Shown piece by piece: positions 26,866-36,827 of a stretch of DNA of 64,000 bases. Numbering within the stretch: the first letter of the stretch is position 1; each line of letters starts with the position of its first letter. Origin of the DNA: Nostoc piscinale CENA21 (GTDB lineage Bacteria > Cyanobacteriota > Cyanobacteriia > Cyanobacteriales > Nostocaceae); the NCBI RefSeq assembly GCF_001298445.1, contig NZ_CP012036.1, forward strand, positions 4,824,158 to 4,888,157, written 5' to 3'. The translations under genes were made by a program, and so were the position numbers. Under the pieces are notes generated by a model that was not told where the DNA came from, did not search any database, and saw only the letters and a program-made list of their open reading frames with translations.

Positions 26866-29010
26866 ATGATACCAAAAAACCACCCTAATTCCCTAAAACC
26901 CTCTCAAACTCCTCTTCCTTGGCGTACTTGGCGTACTTGGCGGTTCGTTCCTTTCTTACTTCTAATCCTCCCCCAAATTGCGATCGCCCAAACATCCCCC
27001 ACATCCCTACAAGTAACAGTCAACACTAACCAAGATGGACAAATACAACCAGACGACAAACTCACCTTACGCGAAGCCATTGCCCTAGTAAACGGTAATC
27101 TCTCCGTAGAAAAATTGAGTAACCAAGAAAAAGCGCAGGTACAACCCAGTAATAACAACGCGCGAATTGAATTTAACTTACCGCCAAATCAAACCACTAT
27201 CCAACTACAGCAAGAATTACCACCCCTAAACACACCAGGATTAATAGTAGACGGTACTAGCCAACCAAGTTACGATGCGTCACGTTCTGCAACGGCGGAA
27301 ATTGCCATTCCTCAACCAATAGTCACTATCACACCCGCCGCCAACCAAGAGATATTGCGTGGTTTTACAGTCGTCGCTGATAATGTGCAGATTCGCGGTT
27401 TAAGTATCTACGGTTTCCGTTCCCTCAATCAAGGCGCAACCTTAACCACACCACCAGCCGATATTTTCATTTCCCATCGTTTACCGCCTCCTAATACCAA
27501 ACAGCAACAACCACCCAACAGTAATTTTCCCTTTGGAGACAAAGACATTCCACCCAAAGGCGTGGTAATTGAAAACAACTGGTTAGGCATTACCCCAGAT
27601 GAGAAAATGCCAGAGAACACCTCAGCCTTTGGTGTCTACGTTTTCAACAGCACCGGGACAACAATCAGACGTAACCGTATTTCTTACCATGAAGGCAGTG
27701 CAATTATTACCTCAGTGCGTGCTGAAAATACCTTAATGACAGAAAACATCATTGTTGGTAACGGTATAGCCGGAATGCCTGATGCAGTCAGATTAGAAGG
27801 GGTAATTGCTAATTCTCAACTGCAAGGAAATTTGATTTGCGGTAACGATGGGGCTGGTGTTTATTTATTCAAACCCACAGGTAACGTCAAAATTCACGAT
27901 AACCGCATCACCTTTAACGGTAGACGTTTGCGCCGCGCCGCAGTTTACTTAATGGGGAACGCAAATCAAGTTACTGATAACGAAATTCGCAACCAAACCG
28001 GGCCGGGAGTATCAGTGACAGCCTTTGGTACTCATGGTAGTTTTGGGAGTGCGATCGCTAACATCATTCAAAATAATAGATTTAGCGATTTAGAAGGTTT
28101 AAGTATTGACCTCAACACCCAGCAGCAACTAAACATCAGCGACTTTCAACGAGGAGACGGCCCCAACCCCAAACGCAACAGTCCCAACCGCAGACTTGAA
28201 ACAGCCAATGGTGCGGTGAACGCACCAGAATTTGCAAGTTCTCAGTTATTACTAGTTAACGGTCAAGCCTTAATTAGCGGTGCGGCTGATCCTGGTACTA
28301 AAGTGCAGATATATCGCGTCCAGGGAAACGAGAAATATGGCCCTTTAAGTGAACCACTCACAACATTAACTGCCGATGAAAAAGGTAACTTTAGCGGTAG
28401 TTTAGCAGGTTTGCGGTCTGGGGAGAGAATAAGTGCGATCGCCACCCATCCAAAATACGGTACATCCGAACCAGCCTACAACGCCATCATCACAGACCCA
28501 TCTGGGAAAAATAACTCACCCTCTTCCATAAATAATTCCACACCACCCAAATGTGTCAGCGTACCCCTACCACCACAACCAACCCCACAACCCGAACCAG
28601 AACCTATCCGGCTGAAAGCTCCACGCATCATTCACTTTGCCTTAGACAAAGACTTCATCAGCCAAGAAAGCAGCACAGTCCTCAACCAAGTTGCTCAAGT
28701 CTTACAACAATATCCCTTCATTGTCATTGAAATTGAAGGTCATACAGATATCCGCGCCAGTGATGCCTACAACTTAGACTTAGGCAAACGCCGCGCCATG
28801 TCTGCCAGAAACTACCTCCTCAAACAAGGAATTGCCGCCGAAAGAATGACCATTCGTTCCCTTGGCGAAAAACAACGACGCACCTCCGGTAACACCGTCA
28901 TCGATACAGCCAGAGATAGACGAGTAGAAATAATTTTCAAAGATACCAGAGGACTAGAAATCATCCTTGAAGAACAAGAGAAAGACTTGCAAATAGAACC
29001 CACTTCTTAA
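26866..29010 (+). CDS. Exported beta-helix protein with C-terminal OmpA-like domain
   Basis: The protein has 714 residues. I chose ATG 26866 because AGGAG lies just upstream; a GTG at 26854 overlaps the previous stop. A signal peptide (FVPFLLLILPQIAIAQ) is followed by a CSLREA-like element (TVNTNQDGQIQPDDKLTLRE), a right-handed parallel beta-helix region (repeats of N-x-I and GN motifs, about residues 170-430), a Pro-rich linker, and an OmpA peptidoglycan-binding domain (IEIEGHTDIRASDAYNLDLG, KRRAMSARNYLLKQGI). The OmpA part would anchor it to peptidoglycan next to the barrel protein encoded upstream. Confidence 0.8.
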   Translation: MIPKNHPNSLKPSQTPLPWRTWRTWRFVPFLLLILPQIAIAQTSPTSLQVTVNTNQDGQIQPDDKLTLREAIALVNGNLSVEKLSNQEKAQVQPSNNNARIEFNLPPNQTTIQLQQELPPLNTPGLIVDGTSQPSYDASRSATAEIAIPQPIVTITPAANQEILRGFTVVADNVQIRGLSIYGFRSLNQGATLTTPPADIFISHRLPPPNTKQQQPPNSNFPFGDKDIPPKGVVIENNWLGITPDEKMPENTSAFGVYVFNSTGTTIRRNRISYHEGSAIITSVRAENTLMTENIIVGNGIAGMPDAVRLEGVIANSQLQGNLICGNDGAGVYLFKPTGNVKIHDNRITFNGRRLRRAAVYLMGNANQVTDNEIRNQTGPGVSVTAFGTHGSFGSAIANIIQNNRFSDLEGLSIDLNTQQQLNISDFQRGDGPNPKRNSPNRRLETANGAVNAPEFASSQLLLVNGQALISGAADPGTKVQIYRVQGNEKYGPLSEPLTTLTADEKGNFSGSLAGLRSGERISAIATHPKYGTSEPAYNAIITDPSGKNNSPSSINNSTPPKCVSVPLPPQPTPQPEPEPIRLKAPRIIHFALDKDFISQESSTVLNQVAQVLQQYPFIVIEIEGHTDIRASDAYNLDLGKRRAMSARNYLLKQGIAAERMTIRSLGEKQRRTSGNTVIDTARDRRVEIIFKDTRGLEIILEEQEKDLQIEPTS

Positions 29011-29014
29011 CTAA

Positions 29015-29085
29015 CTCAAAACTTACGCAAAAACCCTCTTTAACTCTTATACCTTTGTGTCCTTTGCGCCCTTTGCGGTTTATTC
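29015..29085. repeat. Partial copy of the dispersed repeat seen at 7602-7692
   Basis: The spacer carries aacttacgcaaaaaccctct, then cctttgtgtcctttgcgccc and tttgcggtttatt. This matches the left end and core of the MITE-like element near 7.6 kb; the right-hand inverted repeat is missing. Confidence 0.5.
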
Positions 29086-29088
29086 AAA

Positions 29089-31725
29089 ATGCTAAAACCC
29101 CACCATTCTCACAACCATCTCCTAAAACTTATCCGTAGTGTTACCCTCATCCTCACTACCCTCAGCTATCAAAGCCTAATATTACTCACCCAAGCACCAG
29201 CCACAGCCCAAGTCGCACCCCGCTTATGTGCCACCCCCGGTAAAGACGGCCCCAGCAACTTAGGCGGCATCATCAACACTTACTACCCTGGTGCAACAAA
29301 TACAACCGTTGCCGCAGGCTCAACCACCATCCCTGTCGGTGCAATTAACCCCAACGGTTCTACCACTCCCATTACTGCGGGAGACTTATTGCTCATCATC
29401 CAAATGCAAGGCGCAGATATTAACTCCAGCAACACTGATAGTTACGGTAATGGAGTTTCTGGTGGTGGCAATAATGCCAATGTTAACCTTGCTCCCGCAA
29501 CCACAGGTGCTAGTGGCAACCTCAACAATGCCAACTTCACAGCAGGTAATTATGAATATGTTGTCGCTACTGGGCCAATATCTGGCAGTTCCATCCCCAT
29601 TCAAGGCATCAATGGCGGAGGACTAATTAATTCCTACAGTAATACCCCATTCGGAACTCAAGGACAAAGAACCTATCAAGTCATCCGTGTACCGCAATAT
29701 TCCAGTGCCACCATGAGTTCTAGCCTCACCGCCGCACCTTGGAACGGTGCTTCAGGCGGAATTTTAATTTATGATGTTGCAGGCAACTTAAATTTAGCCA
29801 GTGCCACTGTAGATGTAAGTGGTATTGGGTTCCGTGGCGGTGCAGGTCGCCAACTACGTGGTGATACCACTGGTAGTCTTACAGATTATGTGACTTTATC
29901 CACTACTAATGCCAACGGTTCTAAAGGGGAAGGTACTGCTGGCACACCCCGCTATGTACTGAATTCCGCAACTATTTCAGCCATTGATACTGGTGTTGAA
30001 GGCTATCCTAGTGGGAGTTACGGCCGTGGCGCACCTGGTAATGCTGGTGGTGGTAGTACCGATGGTAGACCATCTAGCAACAATGAAAACTCCGGTGGTG
30101 GTGGCGGTAGTAATGGAGGTTCGGGCGGTCTAGGCGGTCGTTCTTGGACATCTGGGTTATTTGTTGGTGGTTTTGGTGGCGCTAACTTTCCTGCTACCAG
30201 CAATCGTGTTGTCTTAGGTGGTGGTGGTGGTGCTGGCACAACAAATCAGGCAACTAGCGCATCTGTAGGTATTCCCACTAACGGTATTGCTAGTAGTGGC
30301 GCTAATGGTGGCGGTATGGTGTTGATTCGTACTGGCAGTGTCAGTGGTACTGGCACTATCAATGCTAACGGAGCCAGTGCTTTTGATGTCCGTCAAGATG
30401 GTACTGGTGGGGGTGGTGCTGGTGGTAGCGTGGTGGTGATGGCTGCCAATAATAACCTTACTGGTTTAACCGTAAATGCCAGAGGTGGTAACGGTGGTAA
30501 TGTCAGATTCAGCAGTGCAACTCAACCGTTTGATGGCGCTCATGGCCCTGGTGGTGGTGGCGGTGGTGGAGTTGTTTTTACTAGCTCTGGTGCTAGTGTT
30601 AACGTTACAGGCGGGCAGAGTGGCACAGCAAAAGACCCCGTTGATCCTGCTGACCCTTATTTTGGTGCTACCGCAGGTACAGGTGGTATCAGCCAAGCCG
30701 TTGGTACTATCCCTGGTGCAAGTTCTGGCGCACAATGTATTCCTCAACTGACTATTACTAAAACCACCAGCACACCAGGGCCAATTATTAAGCCAGGTAA
30801 GGCAACTTATACCATCACTGTTGGCAATGCTGCTAACCGAGCTACTGCTACCAATATTGATATTACCGATCCGTTGCCTAGTGGTTTTAGTTTTGATGGT
30901 TCTGTTACTCCTACCGTGACCTTGAACGGCGGCGCAACACGTACCAGTGTGAGTAACCCAACTGCTGGTGCAACAACGCTGAATTTTGGTAGCTTCAATA
31001 TTCCCGGTGGCGCAAGTGTGCAGATTACCTTTACTACCGATGTGGCTGCAACTGTACCTGATGGAGTGTACAACAATGGTGCCACTGCAACCTATCTTGA
31101 CCCCACCCGAACAATAGCAAATGGGACAACCAGTGTGACTTACGACCCCGCAACAGTAGGAGAAGAAGTAGCAGTTGGTTCTGCTACACCCACTCCACTT
31201 TTAAGGTTGCGGGGTGTGAAACGAATTACCAATGTTGTCAGAAATGGTTTGCCTTTGAGTGGTGTTAACTTTGGTAGTTTTATTGATGATCCTAATGACC
31301 AAAACGATAACGCTCCAGGTTGGTCTCAACTTTCCCCAGTAGGAATTATTAACCTGAGTTCGCAATTCACTTTACAAAGTGGCGATGAAGTTGAATATAC
31401 AATTTACTTTCTTGCCGATGGCAACCAGGCAATACAGAACGCCAGATTTTGTGACCCTATCCCTACAGGTACAACATTTATTAGTAACAGCTTTGCTTCC
31501 GCTAGTGGAATTTTAGTGAATTTAGCTAATATAAATACACCCAGAACTAATACTGCGGATGGCGATAATGGTAGCTTTTTTTCACCTTTAGCTCCTTTAA
31601 GTGCCAATAATGTGTGTCCTAATCAAACTAATCCCACAGGAGCAGTAGTTGTGAATTTCGGCACTCTCAACTATACAGCAGGTAGCAATTTCGGTTTTGT
31701 ACGCTTCCGTGTCCGAGTGGATTAA
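29089..31725 (+). CDS. Large exported glycine-rich protein with C-terminal DUF11 domains
   Basis: The protein has 878 residues. The N-terminal segment (LIRSVTLILTTLSYQSLILL, cleavage near ATAQVAP) is a signal peptide. Residues about 40-540 are rich in Gly, Asn, Ser and Thr, with runs such as NSGGGGGSNGGSGGLGG, and probably form a repetitive extracellular fibre. A DUF11 domain follows (LTITKTTSTPGPIIKPGKAT, then NIDITDPLPSGFSFD), and a second related domain (RFCDPIPTGTTFISNSF) ends the protein. With the three genes upstream it suggests a surface appendage or sheath component. No anchor motif is seen. Confidence 0.75.
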   Translation: MLKPHHSHNHLLKLIRSVTLILTTLSYQSLILLTQAPATAQVAPRLCATPGKDGPSNLGGIINTYYPGATNTTVAAGSTTIPVGAINPNGSTTPITAGDLLLIIQMQGADINSSNTDSYGNGVSGGGNNANVNLAPATTGASGNLNNANFTAGNYEYVVATGPISGSSIPIQGINGGGLINSYSNTPFGTQGQRTYQVIRVPQYSSATMSSSLTAAPWNGASGGILIYDVAGNLNLASATVDVSGIGFRGGAGRQLRGDTTGSLTDYVTLSTTNANGSKGEGTAGTPRYVLNSATISAIDTGVEGYPSGSYGRGAPGNAGGGSTDGRPSSNNENSGGGGGSNGGSGGLGGRSWTSGLFVGGFGGANFPATSNRVVLGGGGGAGTTNQATSASVGIPTNGIASSGANGGGMVLIRTGSVSGTGTINANGASAFDVRQDGTGGGGAGGSVVVMAANNNLTGLTVNARGGNGGNVRFSSATQPFDGAHGPGGGGGGGVVFTSSGASVNVTGGQSGTAKDPVDPADPYFGATAGTGGISQAVGTIPGASSGAQCIPQLTITKTTSTPGPIIKPGKATYTITVGNAANRATATNIDITDPLPSGFSFDGSVTPTVTLNGGATRTSVSNPTAGATTLNFGSFNIPGGASVQITFTTDVAATVPDGVYNNGATATYLDPTRTIANGTTSVTYDPATVGEEVAVGSATPTPLLRLRGVKRITNVVRNGLPLSGVNFGSFIDDPNDQNDNAPGWSQLSPVGIINLSSQFTLQSGDEVEYTIYFLADGNQAIQNARFCDPIPTGTTFISNSFASASGILVNLANINTPRTNTADGDNGSFFSPLAPLSANNVCPNQTNPTGAVVVNFGTLNYTAGSNFGFVRFRVRVD

Positions 31726-31822
31726 TAGAATGATTGGGAGAGTATGTGAGGTTTACTATCTTACACATACAGTAATGGCTTTGAAATTTTTAGATTAAGA
31801 TTAACCATTACTAGATTTATTA

Positions 31823-34244
31823 TCATGTTGTTGAAACCGGAAGTGAAGTAGTAGGAACAGGTGTTGATTTCAGCCAAAAGTTAAAAAGTTCTTGAAGAGC
31901 CACATTGAGTTTTTTAATAAAAAATTCTGTTTCTTCAACAGTAATTTTTTTTGAGTGCGATTTTGTCTTTTTATCTACTGGATGATCAACACGGTTTCGC
32001 ATTGAGCCAAGTTCTTTCCAGGTTTCGTATCCATTGGGAAGAGAATTGGTGAAAACTTTTCTGTCCGTCAGTGACGCATACCCATCATGTAATCCTGATT
32101 CATTGGGAAAAGCATATTCATAAAAAGCAATGAAAGTGAGAGGTGCAAATTGATGAAAGGTTCTGATATAAGCACTTGGGGATGTATGATAATTACTCAC
32201 AGATTCTCGTAATTGCTCAACAGCCCTTTCATAATGAATTCTATAAAACAAATAAAGATTAGTTGGTGGTAACGAAACATTGTAAGTATTAGAGATTGTT
32301 TGATAAATAAAGCATATTTTTGGTGCATTTGGTGATAAGCCAACATCTCTAATTAAATCTGACAACCCACTCATTTCTGTATGATACTGGGTTAAATCTT
32401 GCCAAGTAACATTACATTTATTTTTTTGCAATAGATAAATGGCTAATCTGTGCATTACAGGGCTTTTATCACTACAAATTAATCGAAATAATGCTAAAAG
32501 CTTACTGTGCGATTTAATTCTTTGAAAAGCTCCATAAGCTAATTCTTGCCGAAGAAGTGATGAATTTTCTGGATAAACTTTACTATTATTCTGTTCTTGT
32601 TGCAGGCATTCCATAAAATAGGAATGTTGACCAGGAAGTTTAGCCAATATTCGAGCAGCTATCATTCTGGCATACCAGTCCATTCTGGCATCGGCTAACC
32701 ATGTTCGACATATATAAGCAGCATTTTTAGCTTTACCAACCCGATATAAAGCCCATAGTGCATTAGCACGATGCCAGGAGTATACTTCATGTTCATCTAT
32801 AAATTTTTTCAAGCCTTCTATTATATCTAAATCATTTTTAAACTTTCCTAGACAATAACATACTACTTCAGAGCGCCAAGGCAGTTTATATAGCAAATCT
32901 AGAAGCATCTCACGTATTGATTCATGAGATTCTAAGCGATATAAGCAAAATACAATATTTGATTCAGCTTCTTTGCATTTTTCTGAATGATTCAATAGCA
33001 AATATGCTTCTATAAATGTATCTCGTAATTGTTCTTGTAGCTTATTATTTCCATTTATATCTATATTCAAGTGTGTATTTGAAACATATTCTTCATCTTC
33101 ATTAATTTCCTCTAACGAAGGTAAGCTATGTAGTATATCGGACTCTTCTGTATCATCTGTAGCTGTTTCTAATAAATCTTTATTAATTTTCTCTAAATCC
33201 GGTAAACCATGCAATATTTCTACTTCTTCTATATTATCTGGGGCTGTTTTTTTTGATATAATTTGCTGCTAAATCAGCTTGTTCAATTAGAGGATTAGCA
33301 GGCTCTTTAATTAAAGTATAATCTCCATTTCCTGTAGGGTCTGTAATTATAAAGCGTAAATGTATAATTTCCTCATTTATATCTGCAATTTCATGAATGC
33401 TAGTTTTAGTGACCTGAGCCACTAATCCAGCACGTTTAAGTTCTAAATCAAAAAGAATTAGCCCTTGTTGAACAGTTGGCTTATCCTGTCATAAAATACG
33501 TATATCGTCTACATAACGTACATAGTTATACCCTCTGCAAATCATTATCTTGTCAAGTTCATGTAAGAACAAATTGGCTAAAAAGTCTGAAGCATTACTA
33601 CCTTGAGGAATTCCTCGACTCATTTTTACATCTACTGTATGTGCTGACCATTTTGAAAGACATTCTTTCAAAAGATTTCCAAACTTGTTGCACATTTGAT
33701 GTCCACAATATTTATCTACAATCTGAATCAGTCTCTCATGATCAATAGTGTCATAGAATGACACAATATCTGTTGATGCGATCCAAGAATTCCCATTACG
33801 ATATAATTTCTCAACCGAATTAACAAAGTTGTTATACTGTTGTTTCCACGGTTTGAGCATCCATCGTTTACCGGAACCAGCGTAAATATTTCCAAATATA
33901 TGCTGATTCTCGTGAGATACTAAATATTGATGGCTTTCGTCAGCAATAACGTTAACTAAAGCCTGGTAAACAATAACATCAGGTACAGCCATGAGTGACA
34001 TTGTTCTCAATGTCGTTGATGGTTTTGGAACATAAACTTTATGATCCGCTAGAGGTGTATAGGGAAAATCTTCTGCTTTTATTTGTCTTATTAAATCTTT
34101 GAGATTTGCTTCAAGATTAAATGCAAATATTTTAAACCCTAACTCATCAATAATCATACGGCTAGTAACATTAACTGTTCTTTGCCAAGCAAGTAAAAAA
34201 TTATCATAAGTTAGAAATCTATCCCACAAATTTTCACTCATCAT
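31823..34244 (-). CDS. Reverse transcriptase with HEAT-like middle and C-terminal HEPN domain, AbiA-like (interrupted)
   Basis: The reconstructed product is 806 residues. The N-terminal third is a reverse transcriptase: STDIVSFYDTIDHERL (motif A), GIPQGSNASDFLANLFLHELD (motif B), YVRYVDDIRIL (motif C), then LELKRAGLVAQVTKTSIHE (motif D region). An acidic linker follows, then helical repeats (HRANALWALYRVGKA, WYARMIAARILAKLPG) and a C-terminal region with RNRVDH (31982-31999), matching the R-x4-H nuclease motif of HEPN domains. RT-HEAT-HEPN is the layout of AbiA-type phage-defence RTs. The gene is cut by an in-frame TGA right after YVDDIRIL (33489-33491) and by a frame shift at a T8 run (33247-33254). 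An IS5-type element lies 120 bp upstream. Confidence 0.7.
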
Positions 34245-34363
34245 CGTTGATTGATATTTTGACTTTAATACTGTGTAAAAAATTAATTATATAGTTTATT
34301 TTTATACTCACTACTCGATATTACCTTAAGTGCTAACTGGAAACACAAGAATGAAGTATTTTA

Positions 34364-35258
34364 TGAATCTATCCCACTAATAAAATTCTATTAATCCAGA
34401 TGTGAATTGTGGCAAGAGAAAGAAAACCGTTGAAGCAGGCAGCAATTCTCTCCCAACGAACTACAAGTCGGCGGTATTTTCGTTGAAACCATGCGAAACA
34501 ACGTTCTTGCTGAAAGCGTGGAACTGAAATTTTAATTGGTCTACCTCGATTTTTCTGAGTCTTCCAAGTACGCTTGGGCAATTGAGGTCTAATACCAAGT
34601 TTACGTAAAGCAGCACGTTTGTCCTTGGAATCATAACCTTTGTCAGCAGCAAGAACTTTAACTCGTTTACGAGGTCTACCAGGTTTATTAGTCTTGACTT
34701 TGACACTATCGATTAGTGGAATAACTTGATCTCGTTCACTACCATTAGCAGGTGTTGTGCAATTAGCTAAAGGCATTCCATTACCATCTGTTAGGGTATG
34801 GATCAAAATCCCTTTACCTTTATACCCATACTTAACCCCCTCACCGCCACCTTTTCCAGGGGGAAAAAGACCCGTCTACAGCGCCGTAATTCCAGTTGAT
34901 TAAACCCTTCTCTTGAGCAATTCCTAATGTACTTGCTTGTAAACTTTCTAACGTTCCATCTGTTTCCCAACGTTGTAACCATCTATGTGCTGCACTTTTT
35001 GATGCCCAAATCTCTCCCTTTGGCACATCACACCAACGACATCCAGTTATCAATATATACAGCAATGTATTAAGTACATGGCGAAATGGCGCATGAGGCA
35101 TTCTCCGTTCTCTTTTTTCTGGTTCTTTGGGGAATATATCTTCAAACAGCTTCCACTCCAGGTCACTTAATCCTTCAAATCGCCCAGCCATACCCTCATC
35201 AAACTTACCGTCATCAACAGCAGATTATCATATTGCTGGTATTAGTGGGATAGGTTCA
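34364..35258. mobile_element. IS5-family-like insertion sequence
   Basis: Terminal inverted repeats: TGAATCTATCCCACTAAT at 34364-34381 and its partner ATTAGTGGGATAGGTTCA at 35241-35258, with one mismatch in 18 and a perfect 13-bp core. They enclose one transposase gene on the minus strand. Total length is about 895 bp, a usual size for small IS5-type elements. Target duplication is not clear. Confidence 0.75.
34369..35191 (-). CDS. IS5-family transposase (frame interrupted at a G/C run)
   Basis: The protein has 273 residues after correction. The first part (MAGRFEGLSDLEWKLFEDI, then ITGCRWCDVPKGEIWASKSA and AVDGSFSP) is the N-terminal DUF4096-like and first DDE-Asp region of IS5 transposases. 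The second part carries VLAADKGYDSKDKRAALRKL (second Asp) and a C-terminal RWERIAACFNGFLSLATIHI containing the catalytic Glu. The break is at a 5-base G run (34859-34863); removing one base gives DGSFSPGKGGGEGVKYGYKG. Some IS5 elements use programmed frameshifting, so this one could be genuine. The stop codon lies within the left inverted repeat. Confidence 0.85.
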
Positions 35259-35572
35259 ATGTATTTGCCTTTTCTGAGTTGACTTTGGTAATGAATTCTG
35301 ACAAAACTCTATGTTGCTAGTCCTACCACTTTTCGTAGCGTGACTATGTGGCATTTTCTGTGACGCTATATTTGTTCACTGTTTGAGGTACTCATTTTTT
35401 TAGCATTTGAGCCTTTGTTTCACTCTGTCAGTCTGTTTTTATTTTCTGCCGAGAGTGAATGAATACTTACACCCTTGTAAAAAACCTACATCTGTCAGGC
35501 TTGATAGCGCGGGTGGAGTCTTTATGTGCGTCTTCATATTAGATTGGTATAAAGGCAATAAGGAATACTAGA
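35259..35572. other. Intergenic region, no gene seen
   Basis: About 310 bp between the IS5-type element and the SDR gene. It is A/T-rich with no recognisable repeat or RNA. It must contain the promoter of the SDR gene and some pre-insertion flank of the RT gene. Confidence 0.4.
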
Positions 35573-36361
35573 GTGGAAAACTTTATTCACCCATCAGTCC
35601 GCGAACGCTGGACATTAGCTGGACGTAAAGCTTTAATTACCGGAGCTACAAAAGGAATTGGTTTAGCAATTGCTCAAGAGTTTTTGGCTTTAGGTGCAGA
35701 AGTCATCATTGTGGCTCGCAATTCTGAAACAATTGAGCAACAGATTAATAATTGGCATTCTCTTGGAAAAGTTTATGGAGTTGCAGCCGATGTGGCAACT
35801 TCTGAAGGTCGTCAAATAATGGAGGAGTACGTCAGTAAAACCTTTGGAACACTCGACATTTTGGTGAATAACGTCGGCACAAATATTCGTAAGTCAGCAA
35901 ATGATTATACAGAAGCAGAAGTTGCGGCGATATTTCAAACTAATCTCACTTCTATATTTGAACTTTCTCGACTGTTTTATCCCTTACTAAAAACCAGTGA
36001 AAACAGCAGTATTGTCAACATCAGTTCTGTGGCTGGATTAATTTCAGTTCGCACTGGCGCACCTTATGGTATGACCAAAGCCGCACTTGTGCAGTTAACG
36101 CGATCGCTGGCTGTAGAATGGGCAAGTGATCACATTCGTGTTAATGTGATCGCACCTTGGTTTATTCAAACTCCCCTCACTGAACCTCTACTGAAAAATC
36201 CTGAGACTTTAGATGCAGTCCTTTCTCGTACCCCAATGAAGCGTGTAGGTCAACCAGAAGAAGTAGCAAGTATTACGGCTTTTCTCTGTATGTCCGCCGC
36301 ATCTTACATTACAGGACAATGTATTGCTGTTGATGGCGGATTTATGGCATTTGGTTTTTAA
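35573..36361 (+). CDS. Short-chain dehydrogenase/reductase, tropinone-reductase-like
   Basis: This is an NAD(P)-dependent oxidoreductase of 262 residues. The Rossmann motif ALITGATKGIGLAIAQEF (about residues 22-39), NNVGTN, the catalytic Ser in NISSVAG, YxxxK in PYGMTKAAL and the C-terminal YITGQCIAVDGGF are all present. The acidic/hydrophobic core and the RWTLAGRKALITGATKGIG start resemble tropinone reductase-like SDRs, but the substrate cannot be told from sequence. It starts at GTG 35573. It stands alone between an IS element and a small membrane protein gene. Confidence 0.85.
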   Translation: MENFIHPSVRERWTLAGRKALITGATKGIGLAIAQEFLALGAEVIIVARNSETIEQQINNWHSLGKVYGVAADVATSEGRQIMEEYVSKTFGTLDILVNNVGTNIRKSANDYTEAEVAAIFQTNLTSIFELSRLFYPLLKTSENSSIVNISSVAGLISVRTGAPYGMTKAALVQLTRSLAVEWASDHIRVNVIAPWFIQTPLTEPLLKNPETLDAVLSRTPMKRVGQPEEVASITAFLCMSAASYITGQCIAVDGGFMAFGF

Positions 36362-36494
36362 GTCGAATTTTATTTTAAAATGGGCTAACTCACAGTGATT
36401 GAAATGAGGTTAAATCCTACTTATGACTTAGCACTTAGCCCTCAGCACTGCGATAACATAACTTCTAAGCGTTGATTTTTATTCAGGACTAGCC

Positions 36495-36782
36495 GTGTTG
36501 GAAGCAATAATATTTCTTATTCACGGGATGCAAAAATTTTTAGTACCTATTTGTTTTGTTGTAGCATGGGGTTTAATGATTCTCGTGGCATGGAGTTTGT
36601 GGAGTACAGCACGAGATAGTGTCGCTACAGCCAAACAAATGCACCAAATTCCCTGTCCTGGGTGCCAGTTTTTTACCGATGACTATCGCCTCAAATGTAC
36701 TGTACACCCTTCTGTCGCTAACACAGAAGAAGCGATCAACTGTATGGACTATCAGCCAAAGACGAATCCTTATTTGTATTAA
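36495..36782 (+). CDS. Small single-pass membrane protein with a cysteine cluster
   Basis: The protein has 95 residues and starts at GTG 36495. One long hydrophobic segment (FLVPICFVVAWGLMILVAWSLW, residues about 15-36) is followed by a soluble tail with CPGCQFF, a third Cys in RLKCTVHP and a fourth in INCMDYQP. Four cysteines of this spacing could bind a metal or an iron-sulfur cluster. No named family is recognised. It is convergent with the alcohol dehydrogenase gene. Confidence 0.6.
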   Translation: MLEAIIFLIHGMQKFLVPICFVVAWGLMILVAWSLWSTARDSVATAKQMHQIPCPGCQFFTDDYRLKCTVHPSVANTEEAINCMDYQPKTNPYLY

Positions 36783-36827
36783 GAATGTAAGGGTGTAGGG
36801 ATATGAGAGTGTTCTCAATTTCACACT

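Noticed and set aside
30214..30751. Long overlapping frames on both strands inside the glycine-rich surface gene
   Set aside because: They are products of the GGT/GGC-rich codons; they are cysteine- or proline-rich only because of the complement and have no family features.
33489..34244. RT as part of a group II intron or retron
   Set aside because: The downstream sequence encodes helical and HEPN-type parts in the same frame, not a maturase domain, and no intron ends or retron RNA pattern were seen.
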